A DNA stretch of 50,368 bases. It comes from Verrucomicrobiota bacterium. GTDB lineage: Bacteria > Verrucomicrobiota > Verrucomicrobiia > Chthoniobacterales > UBA6821. Every line of letters starts with the position of its first letter. The first letter of the stretch is position 1. The stretch spans positions 1 to 50,368 of the forward strand of contig WBXH01000003.1 in assembly GCA_008933015.1 (NCBI GenBank), given 5' to 3'. The translations under genes and the position numbers were made by a program. Below the pieces are notes generated by a model. The model had not been told where the DNA came from, made no database searches, and saw nothing but the letters and a program-made list of their open reading frames with translations. Positions 10,605-20,579 of the stretch are shown piece after piece.

Positions 10605-11232
10605 GACAACGCTCCCTGATGGTTCTTTCGATCGACTTGGCCACGGACTCCTCATCGGGAGCGGCATCAATAACGGTAATTCTTTCGGGATGTTCGAGTG
10701 CTAGGGCGAGGTAACCTGAACGCACCGCCTCGTAAAAAGATGCATTTTCCTGCTCCATCCGATCCGCTGGCCCTTCCCGGAAAGAGGCACGGCGACATCC
10801 CTCCTCGGAGGGAAGATCAAGAAGGAGGGTCAGATCGGGGAGCGTCCCGCTCACGGCAAAATCATTGATCGCTGCGACATTCCTGGAATCCAAGGCACGA
10901 GCCACCCCCTGATAGACCGTCGTGGAATCAAGGAAGCGGTCGCAGAGTACGATGGCACCCTTCCGGAGTGCTGGCCTGATCACCTCGCGGACAAGTTGAG
11001 CACGACTTGCTGCAAAGAGAAGTAATTCCGCATCAGCAGTCATGGCCTTGGCGGATGCATCATGTTGGAGCAGGTGGCGGATGCTCTCCCCGATCGGTGT
11101 TCCACCAGGTTCCCTGATGGTAAACACTTCACGGCCCATAGATTGCAGGAATCCGGACAGGCGACGAATCTGCGTCGATTTGCCACACCCCTCGGAACCT
11201 TCAAAAGTGATGAACCACCCTTTGCTTGCCAT
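10591..11232 (-). CDS. tmk: thymidylate kinase
   Basis: Phosphorylates dTMP to dTDP. At 213 residues it has the normal length, with the P-loop FEGSEGCGKST near residue 10, the REPGGTPIGE substrate motif, and CDRFLDSTTVYQG (DRF/DRY motif). The LID region is RASFREGPADRMEQ. It is the first gene of the tight tmk-holB-proB-permease-TPR-GT9 run and overlaps holB by 14 bases. A TATGAT box occurs about 13 bases before the ATG, but I find no matching -35. Confidence 0.95.
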   Translation of the reverse strand: MASKGWFITFEGSEGCGKSTQIRRLSGFLQSMGREVFTIREPGGTPIGESIRHLLQHDASAKAMTADAELLLFAASRAQLVREVIRPALRKGAIVLCDRFLDSTTVYQGVARALDSRNVAAINDFAVSGTLPDLTLLLDLPSEEGCRRASFREGPADRMEQENASFYEAVRSGYLALALEHPERITVIDAAPDEESVAKSIERTIRERCHGLI

Positions 11233-11320
11233 GGCTGTTGATCATACCTAGGCGAGGGTTGGGTTGAAGCGTTAAAACAGCGAATGACAGGCAAGCCCAA
11301 AAAACAGCACTGACTAAAAC

Positions 11321-11974
11321 TTATTGTTGGAAATCCACCGACGAAATCGAGCCGTTGCTTTGGAAGTCTTTCCCGAAGGAGAGCCTTATGCTCACGGGAC
11401 CACATCCTGCATCGGGAACGGAAATAATCGGAGCAGAACTGTAACCATATCCTCCATCGGTAACCTTGAAGGCAAGAATCTCACCTTTTTTCACAACAGC
11501 CAGAATCTCGGCCGGCTTATTGGGCCAAATGAGTCCATCTCTAGGCTCATAGCGGTAGCGGTCAGAAACGGCGTCGAGCAACTCACTGGTAACCCCATAT
11601 TTACCCAAGGCCGACAGGAGCACTGCTTTGTTCTGTCGTGCCCTTGCCTCATCGGGCTTCTCGCCCGGAGCCACGGGTCTGACTTTACTGAAAGCCTCTC
11701 GAAAAACCTCGGAAGTTACTCCAAGGGCACCCGCGACCAAGTCAATCGGGCGACCATGATCCTGTGGATCGGTATCATGCCCCCCCGTTAGCACGACGGG
11801 AACCAGTGTGATGCCAGCCGTGTCAAATCCAGAGGACACAGCTGCAGCGTTCACTGCGGAGAAAGTATTCGAGGCGGCAGCAGAAGTCTCAAGGGCACCG
11901 GTCAAGGAAATCATCGCCAATACGAGCGAGGGCAACCCGAGTGAATAACGATGGCTAAAAACGATTGGGGTCAT
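11321..11974 (-). CDS. exported protein with a GGYGYSSAP-type repeat
   Basis: Unknown function. The ATG at 11974 is preferred to the longer open frame (to 12058) because it is preceded by GAAGG about 10 bases upstream and gives a normal signal sequence: a basic start, then hydrophobic SLGLPSLVLAMISLTGAL, with cleavage probably at TSAAA-S. The mature part has a helical segment (DLVAGALGVTSEVFREAF; LLSALGKYGVTSELLDAV) and then a C-terminal beta segment, VTDGGYGYSSAPIISV, which matches the short repeat unit (V-GG-GY-S-P-I-V) found in many exported bacterial proteins. It lies 87 bases after the lipoprotein gene on the same strand. Confidence 0.72.
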   Translation of the reverse strand: MTPIVFSHRYSLGLPSLVLAMISLTGALETSAAASNTFSAVNAAAVSSGFDTAGITLVPVVLTGGHDTDPQDHGRPIDLVAGALGVTSEVFREAFSKVRPVAPGEKPDEARARQNKAVLLSALGKYGVTSELLDAVSDRYRYEPRDGLIWPNKPAEILAVVKKGEILAFKVTDGGYGYSSAPIISVPDAGCGPVSIRLSFGKDFQSNGSISSVDFQQ

Positions 11975-12061
11975 GGGAGAAACCTTCAACCGTGAACTGA
12001 ATCGGCGCGACGAAAATGCAAAAAAAGTGGTGGAGAAGGGAACCTCCACCACGATCATGGA

Positions 12062-12781
12062 TTAATACCCCTCGAAAACGCTCTTGGTCTGGGCATCAGG
12101 ATCTTTGATCTTGGGGAGGCCCATTTTCTGACCACTAAGGATGAGCCAGCTCTTTTTCTGCTTTTCGGTAAGGACTGCAAGCATTTGCTTGGAAGTCTGA
12201 CCCTGCAGATTGTGAAGGCTGAGATCCTTCAGGAAAGAAGACCCCATGGAGTTATTATACTTCGCGTTGATTGCGGTAATCTGTGAACTCTGGCTAACTG
12301 AGATCGCGGCAATCTTTTGCTGCTGCTGGACACTGAGTCCGAGCAGTTGCTGCTCGGCGGGCGAGGTCAGAAGATTCCCCTTGAGTTGCTGACGCTCGAT
12401 TTGACGGAGGCGGTCCTGCTGTGATGAGCTCAGCACGGCAAGGGCGCGCTCGTTGTATTTTTGGCGGAGCTTCCTGAGGTCCCAACCGGCACGCAGGGCT
12501 GCATCCTCGCCATCCATACCGATCGCCGTGATCTTGCGGGCACGTGACTTGTATTCGGAGCGAAGGGAATCAAGCAACGCACATTGAAGGGAGGAGAGTT
12601 TCAGATCCTGCCTAACGGGGTCGAGTCCCAGCAGGACCGCAACAGATCCAGGGTGATCATCTCCTCCACCGGCATCACCGCGCCCCTCCGTCACCATTCC
12701 GGCACCTGACTGGTTCTGAACAACAGTGGAGCAACCCGTGAAGGCCAGAAGCACAAAAGCGAGAGGGAGGAGATATTTCAT
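12062..12781 (-). CDS. putative lipoprotein with LTxxQ-like repeats
   Basis: The 239-residue protein begins MKYLLPLAFVLLAFTGCS, a lipoprotein signal with lipobox FTGC, so Cys16 should be lipidated and the protein anchored in the envelope. A Gly/Asp-rich linker is followed by a helical, charged domain containing LSSSQQDRLRQIERQ, LSVQQQQKIAAI and LTEKQKKSW, which recall the LTxxQ motif of the Spy/CpxP periplasmic chaperone family. Overall similarity to Spy is not obvious, so only the motif is claimed. It sits 32 bases downstream of tal, on the same strand. Confidence 0.75.
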   Translation of the reverse strand: MKYLLPLAFVLLAFTGCSTVVQNQSGAGMVTEGRGDAGGGDDHPGSVAVLLGLDPVRQDLKLSSLQCALLDSLRSEYKSRARKITAIGMDGEDAALRAGWDLRKLRQKYNERALAVLSSSQQDRLRQIERQQLKGNLLTSPAEQQLLGLSVQQQQKIAAISVSQSSQITAINAKYNNSMGSSFLKDLSLHNLQGQTSKQMLAVLTEKQKKSWLILSGQKMGLPKIKDPDAQTKSVFEGY

Positions 12782-12813
12782 GGATCAGTGCAGGTAAATC
12801 CGGTGATAGGGAA

Positions 12814-13767
12814 TCAGGAAGCCTGGGCAATCATGCCCTCAAGCTTGACAATATCAGCACCGAATTTGCGGATCCCCTCGGCGAGCTTGTCCGTGGCCAT
12901 CGCATCCTCGTTGAGCAACCAACGGAAACTCTTCTCGTCGACGGGGATCTCCTCGATCTCCATTCCCTTGGCGGCCTCGGGTGAGAGGACGCGGACAAGG
13001 GGCTCATTGGACTCCTCAAGCTTCTCAAGGATATCAGGGCTGATCGTGAGAAGATCACACCCGGCAAGGGCAACGATTTCACCGGTGTTGCGGAAGCTGG
13101 CTCCCATGACTTGTGTCTCGAATCCGAACTTCTTGAAGTAGTTATAGATCTTGTGGACGGATTGGACTCCGGGATCTTCCATGCCGACATACTCTTTGCC
13201 CGTGGTGGCCTTGTAGTAGTCGTAGATGCGGCCGACGAACGGGGAGATCAACCGGATGCCACCCTCTGCGCAGGCTACGGCCTGAGGCATCGAGAACATG
13301 AGAGTAAGGTTACAATTGATCTTCTCTTTCTGAAGGATCTCGGCGGCACGGATTCCTTCCCAAGTGGAGGCAATCTTGATCAAAACGCGCTCACGACTAA
13401 CCCCAACCTTCTCGTAGAGGCCGATCAAATAACGGGCCTTGTCAAGAGTGGCCTCGGTGTCAAAGGAGAGACGTGCATCCACCTCGGTGCTGACGCGACC
13501 CGGAACGATCTTGAGGATCTCGCAACCGAAGAGGATCAGTGTATCGTCGATGACTTTCTTTAAGAGTGCCGAACCCGTTAGACTTGATCCCTTGTTGTCG
13601 GCGATCGCCTTGTCCAGAAGGGTGCGATACTCGGGTTGGAGAACGGCCTTGAGAATGAGCGAGGGATTCGTCGTGGCATCCTGAGGATGAAATTTGCGGA
13701 TATCCTCAAAGTTGCCGGTATCGGCGACGACGGTGGTGAACTGTTTGAGAGACTGGAGTTGGTTCAT
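12814..13767 (-). CDS. tal: transaldolase
   Basis: Transfers dihydroxyacetone units between sugar phosphates in the non-oxidative pentose phosphate pathway. The 317 residues correspond to the classic TalB-type enzyme. [12 protein letters not shown] is near the N-terminus, [13 protein letters not shown] precedes the [12 protein letters not shown] motif whose Lys forms the Schiff base, and [13 protein letters not shown] and SPFVGRIYD follow. It lies 63 bases downstream of pyrG and is followed by the lipoprotein gene. Confidence 0.96.
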   Translation of the reverse strand: MNQLQSLKQFTTVVADTGNFEDIRKFHPQDATTNPSLILKAVLQPEYRTLLDKAIADNKGSSLTGSALLKKVIDDTLILFGCEILKIVPGRVSTEVDARLSFDTEATLDKARYLIGLYEKVGVSRERVLIKIASTWEGIRAAEILQKEKINCNLTLMFSMPQAVACAEGGIRLISPFVGRIYDYYKATTGKEYVGMEDPGVQSVHKIYNYFKKFGFETQVMGASFRNTGEIVALAGCDLLTISPDILEKLEESNEPLVRVLSPEAAKGMEIEEIPVDEKSFRWLLNEDAMATDKLAEGIRKFGADIVKLEGMIAQAS

Positions 13768-13830
13768 GCGATTTGTTGTTAGTTTTTAGTTGTGCAGGTT
13801 ATGTCTTGGGAAAGCAATTCCGGAGTTGGA

Positions 13831-15450
13831 TCACTGGGCGGGATGATCAGATCCTCCTTGTCCGATGGAGGCGCGGATAAACTCCCTGAAGAGAGGGTGG
13901 GGAGATTCGGGCTTACTCAGGAACTCCGGATGGAACTGGACAGCCACAAACCAAGGGTGATCCCTGAGTTCGATGATCTCCACGAGGGCCTCGTCCGGAG
14001 ATGTGCCAGAAATCACCATTCCCTTCTTCTCAAGAATATCCCGGTAGGCGTTGTTAAACTCGTAACGGTGGCGGTGGCGCTCGGCAATCTCGGTATGAGC
14101 GTAAATCCCATGGGCTTTGGAACCGGGTTTCAAAACCGCAGGCCATGATCCAAGGCGCATCGAACCTCCCTTGCTGGTGACCTCTTTCTGCTCGTCGAGA
14201 AGGGCGATGACAGGGTGGGCGGTCGTTGGACCAAATTCAGTACTGTTCGCGCCTTCCAGTCCGCAGACATTGCGCGCAAACTCAATTGTCGCAATCTGCA
14301 TTCCAAGGCAAATGCCGAAGTAGGGAATCCCGTGCTCTCTGGCGAAGCGTGCGGCAGCGATTTTCCCCTCGGTGCCACGGTCTCCAAATCCACCCGGAAC
14401 AAGGACTCCGGCCACCCCGGTCAGGTACTTTTCAGCCCCCTCGGCCTCAATCTCCTCTGCGTCGACAATTTGGAGATCGACCCCGCAATCATTGGCCCCA
14501 CCCGCATGACAGAGGGACTCGTAGATGCTCTTGTAGGCATCCTGAAGCTCCACGTACTTACCGACCACGGCCACCGTGATACGGCTTGAGGGATGAATCA
14601 TGGAATGGACGGTTTTTTTCCAGACGGACATGTCTGCCGGGGGCGTTTCTAAACGGAGAAGCTTGCAAACCTTATCATCCAATCCTTCCTCCTGGAGCAT
14701 TAAGGGAAATTCATAGATCGAGTTATCTACATCTCTGGCCTCGATGACTGCATCCACTGGAACGTTGCAGTAGAGGGAGAGCTTTTCCCTAACCTCGGGC
14801 TCGAGGGGCTTCTCCGTACGGCAAATGAGCACCTCGGGCTGCAGGCCGATCTCCCTCAACTTGGCGACGCTTTGCTGCGTCGGCTTGGTCTTCAATTCCC
14901 CCGCAGCCTTAATGTAAGGAATAAGGGTCACGTGCAGCAGGATCGCATTATCATGACCCACCTGCAGGATGAACTGGCGGATCGCTTCCAGAAACGGCAG
15001 CCCCTCGATGTCGCCGGTCGTTCCGCCGATCTCGGTGATAAGGATATCGGCGTTGCCGACCTGCTCGAAGCTACGAATACGACGCTTGATCTCGTCAGTG
15101 ATGTGAGGGATAACCTGTACCGTCTTTCCGAGATAGTCTCCCCTGCGCTCGTTTGAAAGGACTGTCTCGTAGACCTGTCCGCTCGTCAGGTTGTTCTCAC
15201 GTGTCAGCGTGCACTTGGTAAAACGCTCGTAATGGCCCAGATCAAGATCCGTCTCGGCTCCATCGGCCAGGACGTAGACCTCGCCGTGCTGGAGCGGATT
15301 CATCGTACCAGGATCGACATTAAGGTACGGATCGAGTTTCTGGAGCGTCACACGAAGGCCGCGATGCTCAAGAAGAGTCCCCAGTGAAGCACCGGCAAGC
15401 CCCTTGCCGAGCGAACTTACCACACCACCCGTCACGAAAATATACTTCAT
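13831..15450 (-). CDS. pyrG: CTP synthase
   Basis: Glutamine-dependent amination of UTP to CTP. Full length (539 residues). The synthetase domain (about 1-265) begins [17 protein letters not shown] and includes [21 protein letters not shown] and [14 protein letters not shown]. The glutaminase domain (about 290-525) has VPGGFGDRG, the nucleophile Cys in FGICLGMQ, and His/Glu in [10 protein letters not shown]. It lies 97 bases after the DUF1802 gene on the same strand. Confidence 0.97.
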   Translation of the reverse strand: MKYIFVTGGVVSSLGKGLAGASLGTLLEHRGLRVTLQKLDPYLNVDPGTMNPLQHGEVYVLADGAETDLDLGHYERFTKCTLTRENNLTSGQVYETVLSNERRGDYLGKTVQVIPHITDEIKRRIRSFEQVGNADILITEIGGTTGDIEGLPFLEAIRQFILQVGHDNAILLHVTLIPYIKAAGELKTKPTQQSVAKLREIGLQPEVLICRTEKPLEPEVREKLSLYCNVPVDAVIEARDVDNSIYEFPLMLQEEGLDDKVCKLLRLETPPADMSVWKKTVHSMIHPSSRITVAVVGKYVELQDAYKSIYESLCHAGGANDCGVDLQIVDAEEIEAEGAEKYLTGVAGVLVPGGFGDRGTEGKIAAARFAREHGIPYFGICLGMQIATIEFARNVCGLEGANSTEFGPTTAHPVIALLDEQKEVTSKGGSMRLGSWPAVLKPGSKAHGIYAHTEIAERHRHRYEFNNAYRDILEKKGMVISGTSPDEALVEIIELRDHPWFVAVQFHPEFLSKPESPHPLFREFIRASIGQGGSDHPAQ

Positions 15451-15547
15451 GGGTTAGGTATCTTAGGGAAGTGGACAGGAAAATCCAGCACGGCCATGCG
15501 GCAGGAGAAAGATTTCCCGCCGAGTCCCTTGCAGAGAGGGAGTTCGC

Positions 15548-16111
15548 TCAAAGTGTCACCCCGAGTAACCGAGCAAAAAGCTCTCGGCGACGCTCATGCT
15601 CCTCATCACTGAGAACAGAAACCATCGTTCCGAAATCAGTCTCCGGAAGCTCCACCCAAGATCTGCATCCGCCGAATCCCTCCTCCATCGGCAGGAGCGA
15701 AGGGGGTTCGAGGCGGTAGACGCGGACGAAGGCCACATGGATTCCATTGCCGCCGAGGGAGGCGGACTTGGTATCGTAGACAAATCGTTCCTCAATCACC
15801 GAGGCATCAAGCACATGCAGTTCCTTCAGACTGTGTACGGCCTTTTTGTCCTCGAGCCGCCCACTCCACTCGACCGTGGCGACATAGCTAATCATGACAT
15901 TATCGGGAGCCTGGGCTGGCAGTGCGACATCCTCTTTTCTGATTTTGTCAATCTGACCATGGAACCAGGTGGGAAACAGATAGAACTCCCCATGTTCAAA
16001 GCCGAATCCACTCCGACCTTCGGCAATGCCTCCTTTGCGCAGAATCACGCTCTGCTCTCCTTTGCCAAGGGCTTCGCAAACGAGAGCCCACTCTTTGAAT
16101 GCAATGGCCAT
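15548..16111 (-). CDS. DUF1802 family protein
   Basis: The frame is open upstream to 16294, but the family-like sequence starts at the ATG at 16111 (MAIAFKEWALVCEALGKG), giving 187 residues and leaving a 89-base divergent intergenic region before the PHP gene. Other DUF1802-like motifs are SVILRKGGIAEG, FYLFPTWFHGQ and LPETDFGTMVSVLSD. These proteins are small and soluble, sporadic in bacteria, and have no known biochemical role. Upstream of pyrG on the same strand. Confidence 0.8.
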   Translation of the reverse strand: MAIAFKEWALVCEALGKGEQSVILRKGGIAEGRSGFGFEHGEFYLFPTWFHGQIDKIRKEDVALPAQAPDNVMISYVATVEWSGRLEDKKAVHSLKELHVLDASVIEERFVYDTKSASLGGNGIHVAFVRVYRLEPPSLLPMEEGFGGCRSWVELPETDFGTMVSVLSDEEHERRRELFARLLGVTL

Positions 16112-16200
16112 ACATCTGTTTAACCCAAAAAAACGTGTCAAAAAGTAAAAATCAAGGCGATCTCTCCTTTCCCTTGGCAACCCCGCCTTCCGCATCAAGA

Positions 16201-16908
16201 ATGTCGCCGATGCTTCACTCCTTCGACCTGCACCTACATACCCACTACTCTGCAGATGCGTGCGGCTCCCCCGAGGCCATGATTGATGCAGCAAAGCAGC
16301 GTGGACTGAGCGGTATCGCAGTCACGGACCACAATACCTGTGCGGCAGTCGAACATCTTAAGGGTGCCGGACTGATCCGGGAGGATGGGGCAGCCGTTGA
16401 CGGATTCCTGATCATTCCCGGGGTGGAGGTCTCCACGGCAGACGGACATCTTCTCTGTCTTGGAATAACGCTCCCGAACATGAAGGGAGCTTCTGCCCTT
16501 GAAGTGGCTAACACAGTGAAGGATCGCGGGGGGATTTGCATCGCCCCCCACCCTTACGACTCTTTCCGCGCAGGCATCCGTGAAAAAATCCTTGATCAGC
16601 TCGATCTCGCCGCCTTGGAGACATTCAATGCGGCGGTCACTCTCCGTGGATTCAACGCAAAGGCCTCAGCTTATGCCTCCCGTCGCGGACTTGCTGGAAC
16701 TGCAGCAAGTGATGCTCACCATGCCTCGGCAGCTGGCATCTGCTCCACCTCCTACGACTTGCCAGAACTTACCGTTGCCGCCCTCCTCGATGCTATCCCC
16801 CGAGGTGGCGATCGAAACGAAAACTATCTCTCCTTTTCGGAAGGAATGAAAAAGAATTTCGGCAACTGGTTCCGCATCTTAAATCCCTCTCCGGGCCGAT
16901 CCATTTGA
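16201..16908 (+). CDS. PHP-domain phosphoesterase (RNase AM/TrpH-like)
   Basis: A 235-residue polymerase-and-histidinol-phosphatase domain protein. Metal-binding motifs are in order: DLHLHTHYSAD (HxH), VTDHNT, PGVEVST, then HPYD and a late SDAHHAS. Such stand-alone PHP proteins (YciV/RNase AM) act as 5'-3' exonucleases or nucleoside bisphosphate phosphatases. The exact substrate here is inferred only from the family. ATGs at 16201 and 16210 are both acceptable; the open frame extends upstream to 16099 into the divergent gene. tex follows after 82 bases with its own promoter candidate. Confidence 0.88.
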   Translation: MSPMLHSFDLHLHTHYSADACGSPEAMIDAAKQRGLSGIAVTDHNTCAAVEHLKGAGLIREDGAAVDGFLIIPGVEVSTADGHLLCLGITLPNMKGASALEVANTVKDRGGICIAPHPYDSFRAGIREKILDQLDLAALETFNAAVTLRGFNAKASAYASRRGLAGTAASDAHHASAAGICSTSYDLPELTVAALLDAIPRGGDRNENYLSFSEGMKKNFGNWFRILNPSPGRSI

Positions 16909-16934
16909 GATTAGTAATTGCCGATTTCTATAAA
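16905..16934 (+). promoter_or_regulatory. candidate sigma70-type promoter for tex
   Basis: TTGAGA (16905-16910) and TATAAA (16929-16934), each one base off consensus, are separated by 18 bases. The expected start site near 16942 leaves a leader of about 50 bases before the GTG of tex. The -35 box overlaps the stop codon of the PHP gene. Confidence 0.55.
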
Positions 16935-16990
16935 AGGCCACTGATTTTCACCCCTGTTTTCAATAACCCATCACCTATTCCCCACTCGCC

Positions 16991-19294
16991 GTGATCGAAA
17001 AACACCTCGTCCAAATCACCAACGAACTCGGTTTGCAAGCCCGCCAGGTCGCCGCAACAGCAGTCCTTCTCGAGGAGGGATCAACAGTTCCATTCATTGC
17101 CCGTTACCGGAAGGAGAGAACGGGTGAACTGGACGAGGTCAAGATCACGGCCATCCGCGATCGCCTGGAGCAACTTGAGATGCTCGACAAGCGACGAGAG
17201 TCGATCATCTCCTCACTGGATGAACGCAAGCTCCTGACAGAGGAACTTCGGGCCAAAGTCGAGACGGCACCCACCCTGAACTCACTCGAGGATATCTACC
17301 TTCCCTTCAAGCCGAGGAAACGAACACGTGCCACGATCGCCAAGGAACTGGGCCTTGAACCCCTCTCCGAGATCCTTTGGGCTCAGGATTCCACAACCGA
17401 TCCTGAGGCACTTGCGGCTCCATATATCGGCAACACCGTCACGGTTGACGCCAAGACCTCCACAGTGGATACCATCGCAACCGTCCTCGCCGGAGCTCGC
17501 GACATCCTCGCGGAACGGATTAACGACGATGCAACCGCCCGTGCCCAACTCCGTAGTCTTTATCTGAACAAAGGGACTATCAAATCGACCGTGATCTCCG
17601 GCAAGGAGGAGGAGGGAGCCAAGTTCAAGGATTACTTCGACTGGAGCGAACCCGCCGCCACGGCCCCATCCCACCGTATTCTGGCGATGCGTCGTGGAGA
17701 GACAGAGGGATTTCTCTACTTCCGCCTGACCCCTCCCGAGAACGAGGCGCTCGGAACTCTCTTCGGTCTCTTCGTCAGGGGAACATCCCCCGCCGCCAAA
17801 CAGGTGCAACTTGCCTGCGAGGACTGCCTCAAGCGACTGGTTGGCTTCGCCATGGAGGTGGAGGCCCGCGGCTTCTACAAGAAAAAGGCCGATGAGGAGG
17901 CGATCCGCGTCTTCGCCGATAACCTTCGCGAACTTTTGCTGGCCTCCCCTCTCGGCCAGAAGATCACGCTAGGAATAGACCCCGGATTCCGCACTGGATG
18001 CAAAGTCGTGCTTCTTGACCGCCAGGGAAAGCTTCTCGCCAATGAGGTGATCTATCCCGGCAGGGGGCGCGGCGAGGAACTTGAAGCCGCGGAAGCAATC
18101 CTGAACATGGTCCGCCTCCACAAGGTCGAGGCAATCGCCATCGGAAACGGCACCGCCTCGCGCGAGACAGAGACTTTCGTCAAGAAGCTCAACCTTCCCT
18201 CTTCCGTCCAGATCGTAGTGGTGAGTGAGAGTGGTGCCTCGATCTACTCAGCCAGCGAGATTGCTAGAGAGGAGTTCCAAGACCTTGACCTTACTGTCCG
18301 TGGAGCCGTCTCCATCGGTCGTCGCCTCATGGACCCGCTTGCCGAACTTGTGAAGCTGGATCCAAAATCAATCGGAGTCGGCCAATACCAGCATGATGTC
18401 GATCAGGCCGCTCTCAAGCGTTCCCTCGACGATGTCGTTATCTCCTGCGTGAACAAGGTGGGAGTCGAACTGAATACCGCCTCACGTCATCTCCTCGCAT
18501 ATGTCTCGGGTCTGAACTCCCGCACGGCGGCAAGCCTTGTCACCCATCGTGACATCAACGGGCCCTTCAAATCGCGTGCTGAGTTACTCAAGATCAGTGG
18601 TCTCGGACCAAAGGCCTTCGAACAGGCAGCCGGGTTCCTCCGGATCCGGGGTGGAGAACATCCCTTGGATGCGAGTTCCGTCCACCCGGAACGCTATGAA
18701 CTCGTGGATCGTATGGCAGCGGATCTCGGCTGCACCGTGCAAGAACTGCTGAAGGATTCCGTAAAACGCACCTCTATCAAGTTAGACAGCTATGTGACCC
18801 CCGAAGTGGGGCTTCCCACACTTAAGGATATCGTCGCCGAATTAGCCAAGCCCGGACGAGATCCCCGCGAGCAGTTTGAGGCCTTCAGTTTTGCCGATGG
18901 AGTGGAGAAGGTGGAAGATCTGCAACCCGGAATGAAGCTCCCCGGCATCGTGACGAACGTCACTGCTTTCGGAGCTTTCGTAGATATCGGCGTCCATCAG
19001 GACGGCCTCGTTCATATCAGCCAGATCAGCGATGACTTTGTAAAAAACCCCGCCGAATTTCTTAAAGTTGGTCAGAAGGTTCAGGCAACGGTTATGGAGG
19101 TAGATCTTTCGCGCAAGCGCATCGCCCTGTCGCTCAAAACCAAGGTCGATCTTGCCCCGCGTCAACCCAAAGGAGCTCCCGGTAACGCTCGAGGCAGTCG
19201 AGGAGAGGACATGAGCCGCTACATGCGCAACGATTCTGGAAAACCCGGCACGGGAGGAGATTGGTTTTCCCAAGCCCAGCAAAAAAGATTTTAA
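16991..19294 (+). CDS. tex: Tex-family RNA-binding transcription accessory protein
   Basis: Tex is a conserved cytoplasmic nucleic-acid-binding protein related to eukaryotic Spt6. The 767-residue product has the family order: a helical N-terminal region (VPFIARYRKERTGELDE, then the LEDIYLPFKPRKRTRA hallmark), a YqgF/RNase H-like domain from about residue 322 (LGIDPGFRTGCK), helix-hairpin-helix repeats (LLKISGLGPKAFEQAAGFLRI), and a C-terminal S1 domain from about 645 (GIVTNVTAFGAFVDIG, GLVHISQISDDFV). The tail is Gly/Arg-rich. It starts with GTG and is followed after 10 bases by the MFS gene. Confidence 0.96.
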   Translation: MIEKHLVQITNELGLQARQVAATAVLLEEGSTVPFIARYRKERTGELDEVKITAIRDRLEQLEMLDKRRESIISSLDERKLLTEELRAKVETAPTLNSLEDIYLPFKPRKRTRATIAKELGLEPLSEILWAQDSTTDPEALAAPYIGNTVTVDAKTSTVDTIATVLAGARDILAERINDDATARAQLRSLYLNKGTIKSTVISGKEEEGAKFKDYFDWSEPAATAPSHRILAMRRGETEGFLYFRLTPPENEALGTLFGLFVRGTSPAAKQVQLACEDCLKRLVGFAMEVEARGFYKKKADEEAIRVFADNLRELLLASPLGQKITLGIDPGFRTGCKVVLLDRQGKLLANEVIYPGRGRGEELEAAEAILNMVRLHKVEAIAIGNGTASRETETFVKKLNLPSSVQIVVVSESGASIYSASEIAREEFQDLDLTVRGAVSIGRRLMDPLAELVKLDPKSIGVGQYQHDVDQAALKRSLDDVVISCVNKVGVELNTASRHLLAYVSGLNSRTAASLVTHRDINGPFKSRAELLKISGLGPKAFEQAAGFLRIRGGEHPLDASSVHPERYELVDRMAADLGCTVQELLKDSVKRTSIKLDSYVTPEVGLPTLKDIVAELAKPGRDPREQFEAFSFADGVEKVEDLQPGMKLPGIVTNVTAFGAFVDIGVHQDGLVHISQISDDFVKNPAEFLKVGQKVQATVMEVDLSRKRIALSLKTKVDLAPRQPKGAPGNARGSRGEDMSRYMRNDSGKPGTGGDWFSQAQQKRF

Positions 19295-19304
19295 CGTACC
19301 GCCC

Positions 19305-20579
19305 ATGAATTCACCTTCCCAAAACTCCGTTTTCCGGGTTCTTCTCGCGAGCCTTGCGGGGACTGCAATCGAGTTTTTCGATTTTTATATTTACGCCACT
19401 GCAGCGGTCCTCGTTTTTCCAAAACTCTTCTTTCCTCAGGGTGACCCAACGGCCGCGACTCTCCAGTCACTAGCCACCTTCTCCCTGGCCTTCTTTGCAA
19501 GACCACTTGGATCGGTCTTTTTTGGTCATTTTGGGGATCGGATCGGGAGGAAAGCAACCTTGGTTGCGGCCCTCCTGACCATGGGCGTCTCCACTGTCTT
19601 GATTGGTCTCTTGCCGACCTATGCATCGATTGGTTTGGCTGCTTCCGGCTTACTCGCCCTTTGCAGATTCGGACAAGGATTCGGGCTTGGAGGAGAATGG
19701 GGGGGGGCTGTTTTGCTCGCCACTGAGAATGCTCCCTCGGGCAAGCGCGACTGGTACGGAATGTTTCCCCAGCTTGGGGCGCCCATCGGCTTCCTATTCT
19801 CCGGGGCAATTTTCCTTCTGCTCAGCAAATACCTGGATGCGGCCAACTTCCTGACATGGGGTTGGAGGGTTCCCTTTCTCGCAAGCAGCGCGCTCGTGCT
19901 CGTGGGGCTCTACGTCCGTCTCAATATCACCGAGACACCCGCCTTCCTGGAAGCATCGTCCCGTGGAAGCCATGTCGCCTTACCAATGGTCGACCTTCTG
20001 CGCAACCATCTCCGCACTGTCATTCTGGGAACATTTGCCGCAGTCGCAACCTTTGTGATCTTTTATATCCTGATCGTCTTTTCGCTCTCCTGGGGCACGA
20101 CGCATCTCGGCTATTCCAGAGAAACCTTTCTGATCATTCAACTTGTCGGCGTGCTCTTTTTCGCCCTTTCGATTCCCTGTACCGCATGGATCTCCTCACG
20201 GATCGGGCGCCGTAACATGCTCCTTCTGGCTTCCCTCGCGATCTTTTTCTTTGGCTTATTCTTCGGCCGCATCTTCTCCGCTGGAACTCCTGGCGTGGTG
20301 TCTACGCTCGTGATCGGTTTTCTACTAATGGGGGTCACTTATGCCCCTCTCGGAACTTTTCTCTCGGAACTCTTCCCTGTGGAGGTCCGCTATACAGGAG
20401 CCTCGATCACCTTCAACATCGCCGGGATTCTAGGGGCATCGCTGACTCCCTATCTCGCAACATCGCTGGCAATTGAGCATGGGCTGGGATCGGTCGGCCT
20501 CTATCTCGCAGGGATGTCAGCGATCAGTCTGATCGCACTTATTCTCACCAAACAGCAGAGGGGAGCAGGCGAAGCTTAA
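19305..20579 (+). CDS. MFS transporter, metabolite:H+ symporter type
   Basis: A 424-residue, 12-helix major facilitator of the MHS group (ShiA/ProP/KgtP-like). It carries GTAIEFFDFYIYATAA in helix 1, FFGHFGDRIGRKATL as the loop 2-3 signature, and RFGQGFGLGGEWGGAVLLATE, which is typical for this group. The second half repeats the pattern with WISSRIGRRNMLL. Substrate (an organic acid, osmolyte or shikimate-like compound) cannot be told. It follows tex by 10 bases; its TAA overlaps the converging nadB TAA in a shared TTAA. Confidence 0.9.
   Translation: MNSPSQNSVFRVLLASLAGTAIEFFDFYIYATAAVLVFPKLFFPQGDPTAATLQSLATFSLAFFARPLGSVFFGHFGDRIGRKATLVAALLTMGVSTVLIGLLPTYASIGLAASGLLALCRFGQGFGLGGEWGGAVLLATENAPSGKRDWYGMFPQLGAPIGFLFSGAIFLLLSKYLDAANFLTWGWRVPFLASSALVLVGLYVRLNITETPAFLEASSRGSHVALPMVDLLRNHLRTVILGTFAAVATFVIFYILIVFSLSWGTTHLGYSRETFLIIQLVGVLFFALSIPCTAWISSRIGRRNMLLLASLAIFFFGLFFGRIFSAGTPGVVSTLVIGFLLMGVTYAPLGTFLSELFPVEVRYTGASITFNIAGILGASLTPYLATSLAIEHGLGSVGLYLAGMSAISLIALILTKQQRGAGEA

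Noticed and set aside
11233-11250. TATGAT -10 box before tmk
   Set aside because: Good -10 match, but no -35 hexamer at suitable spacing and it lies too close to the start codon.
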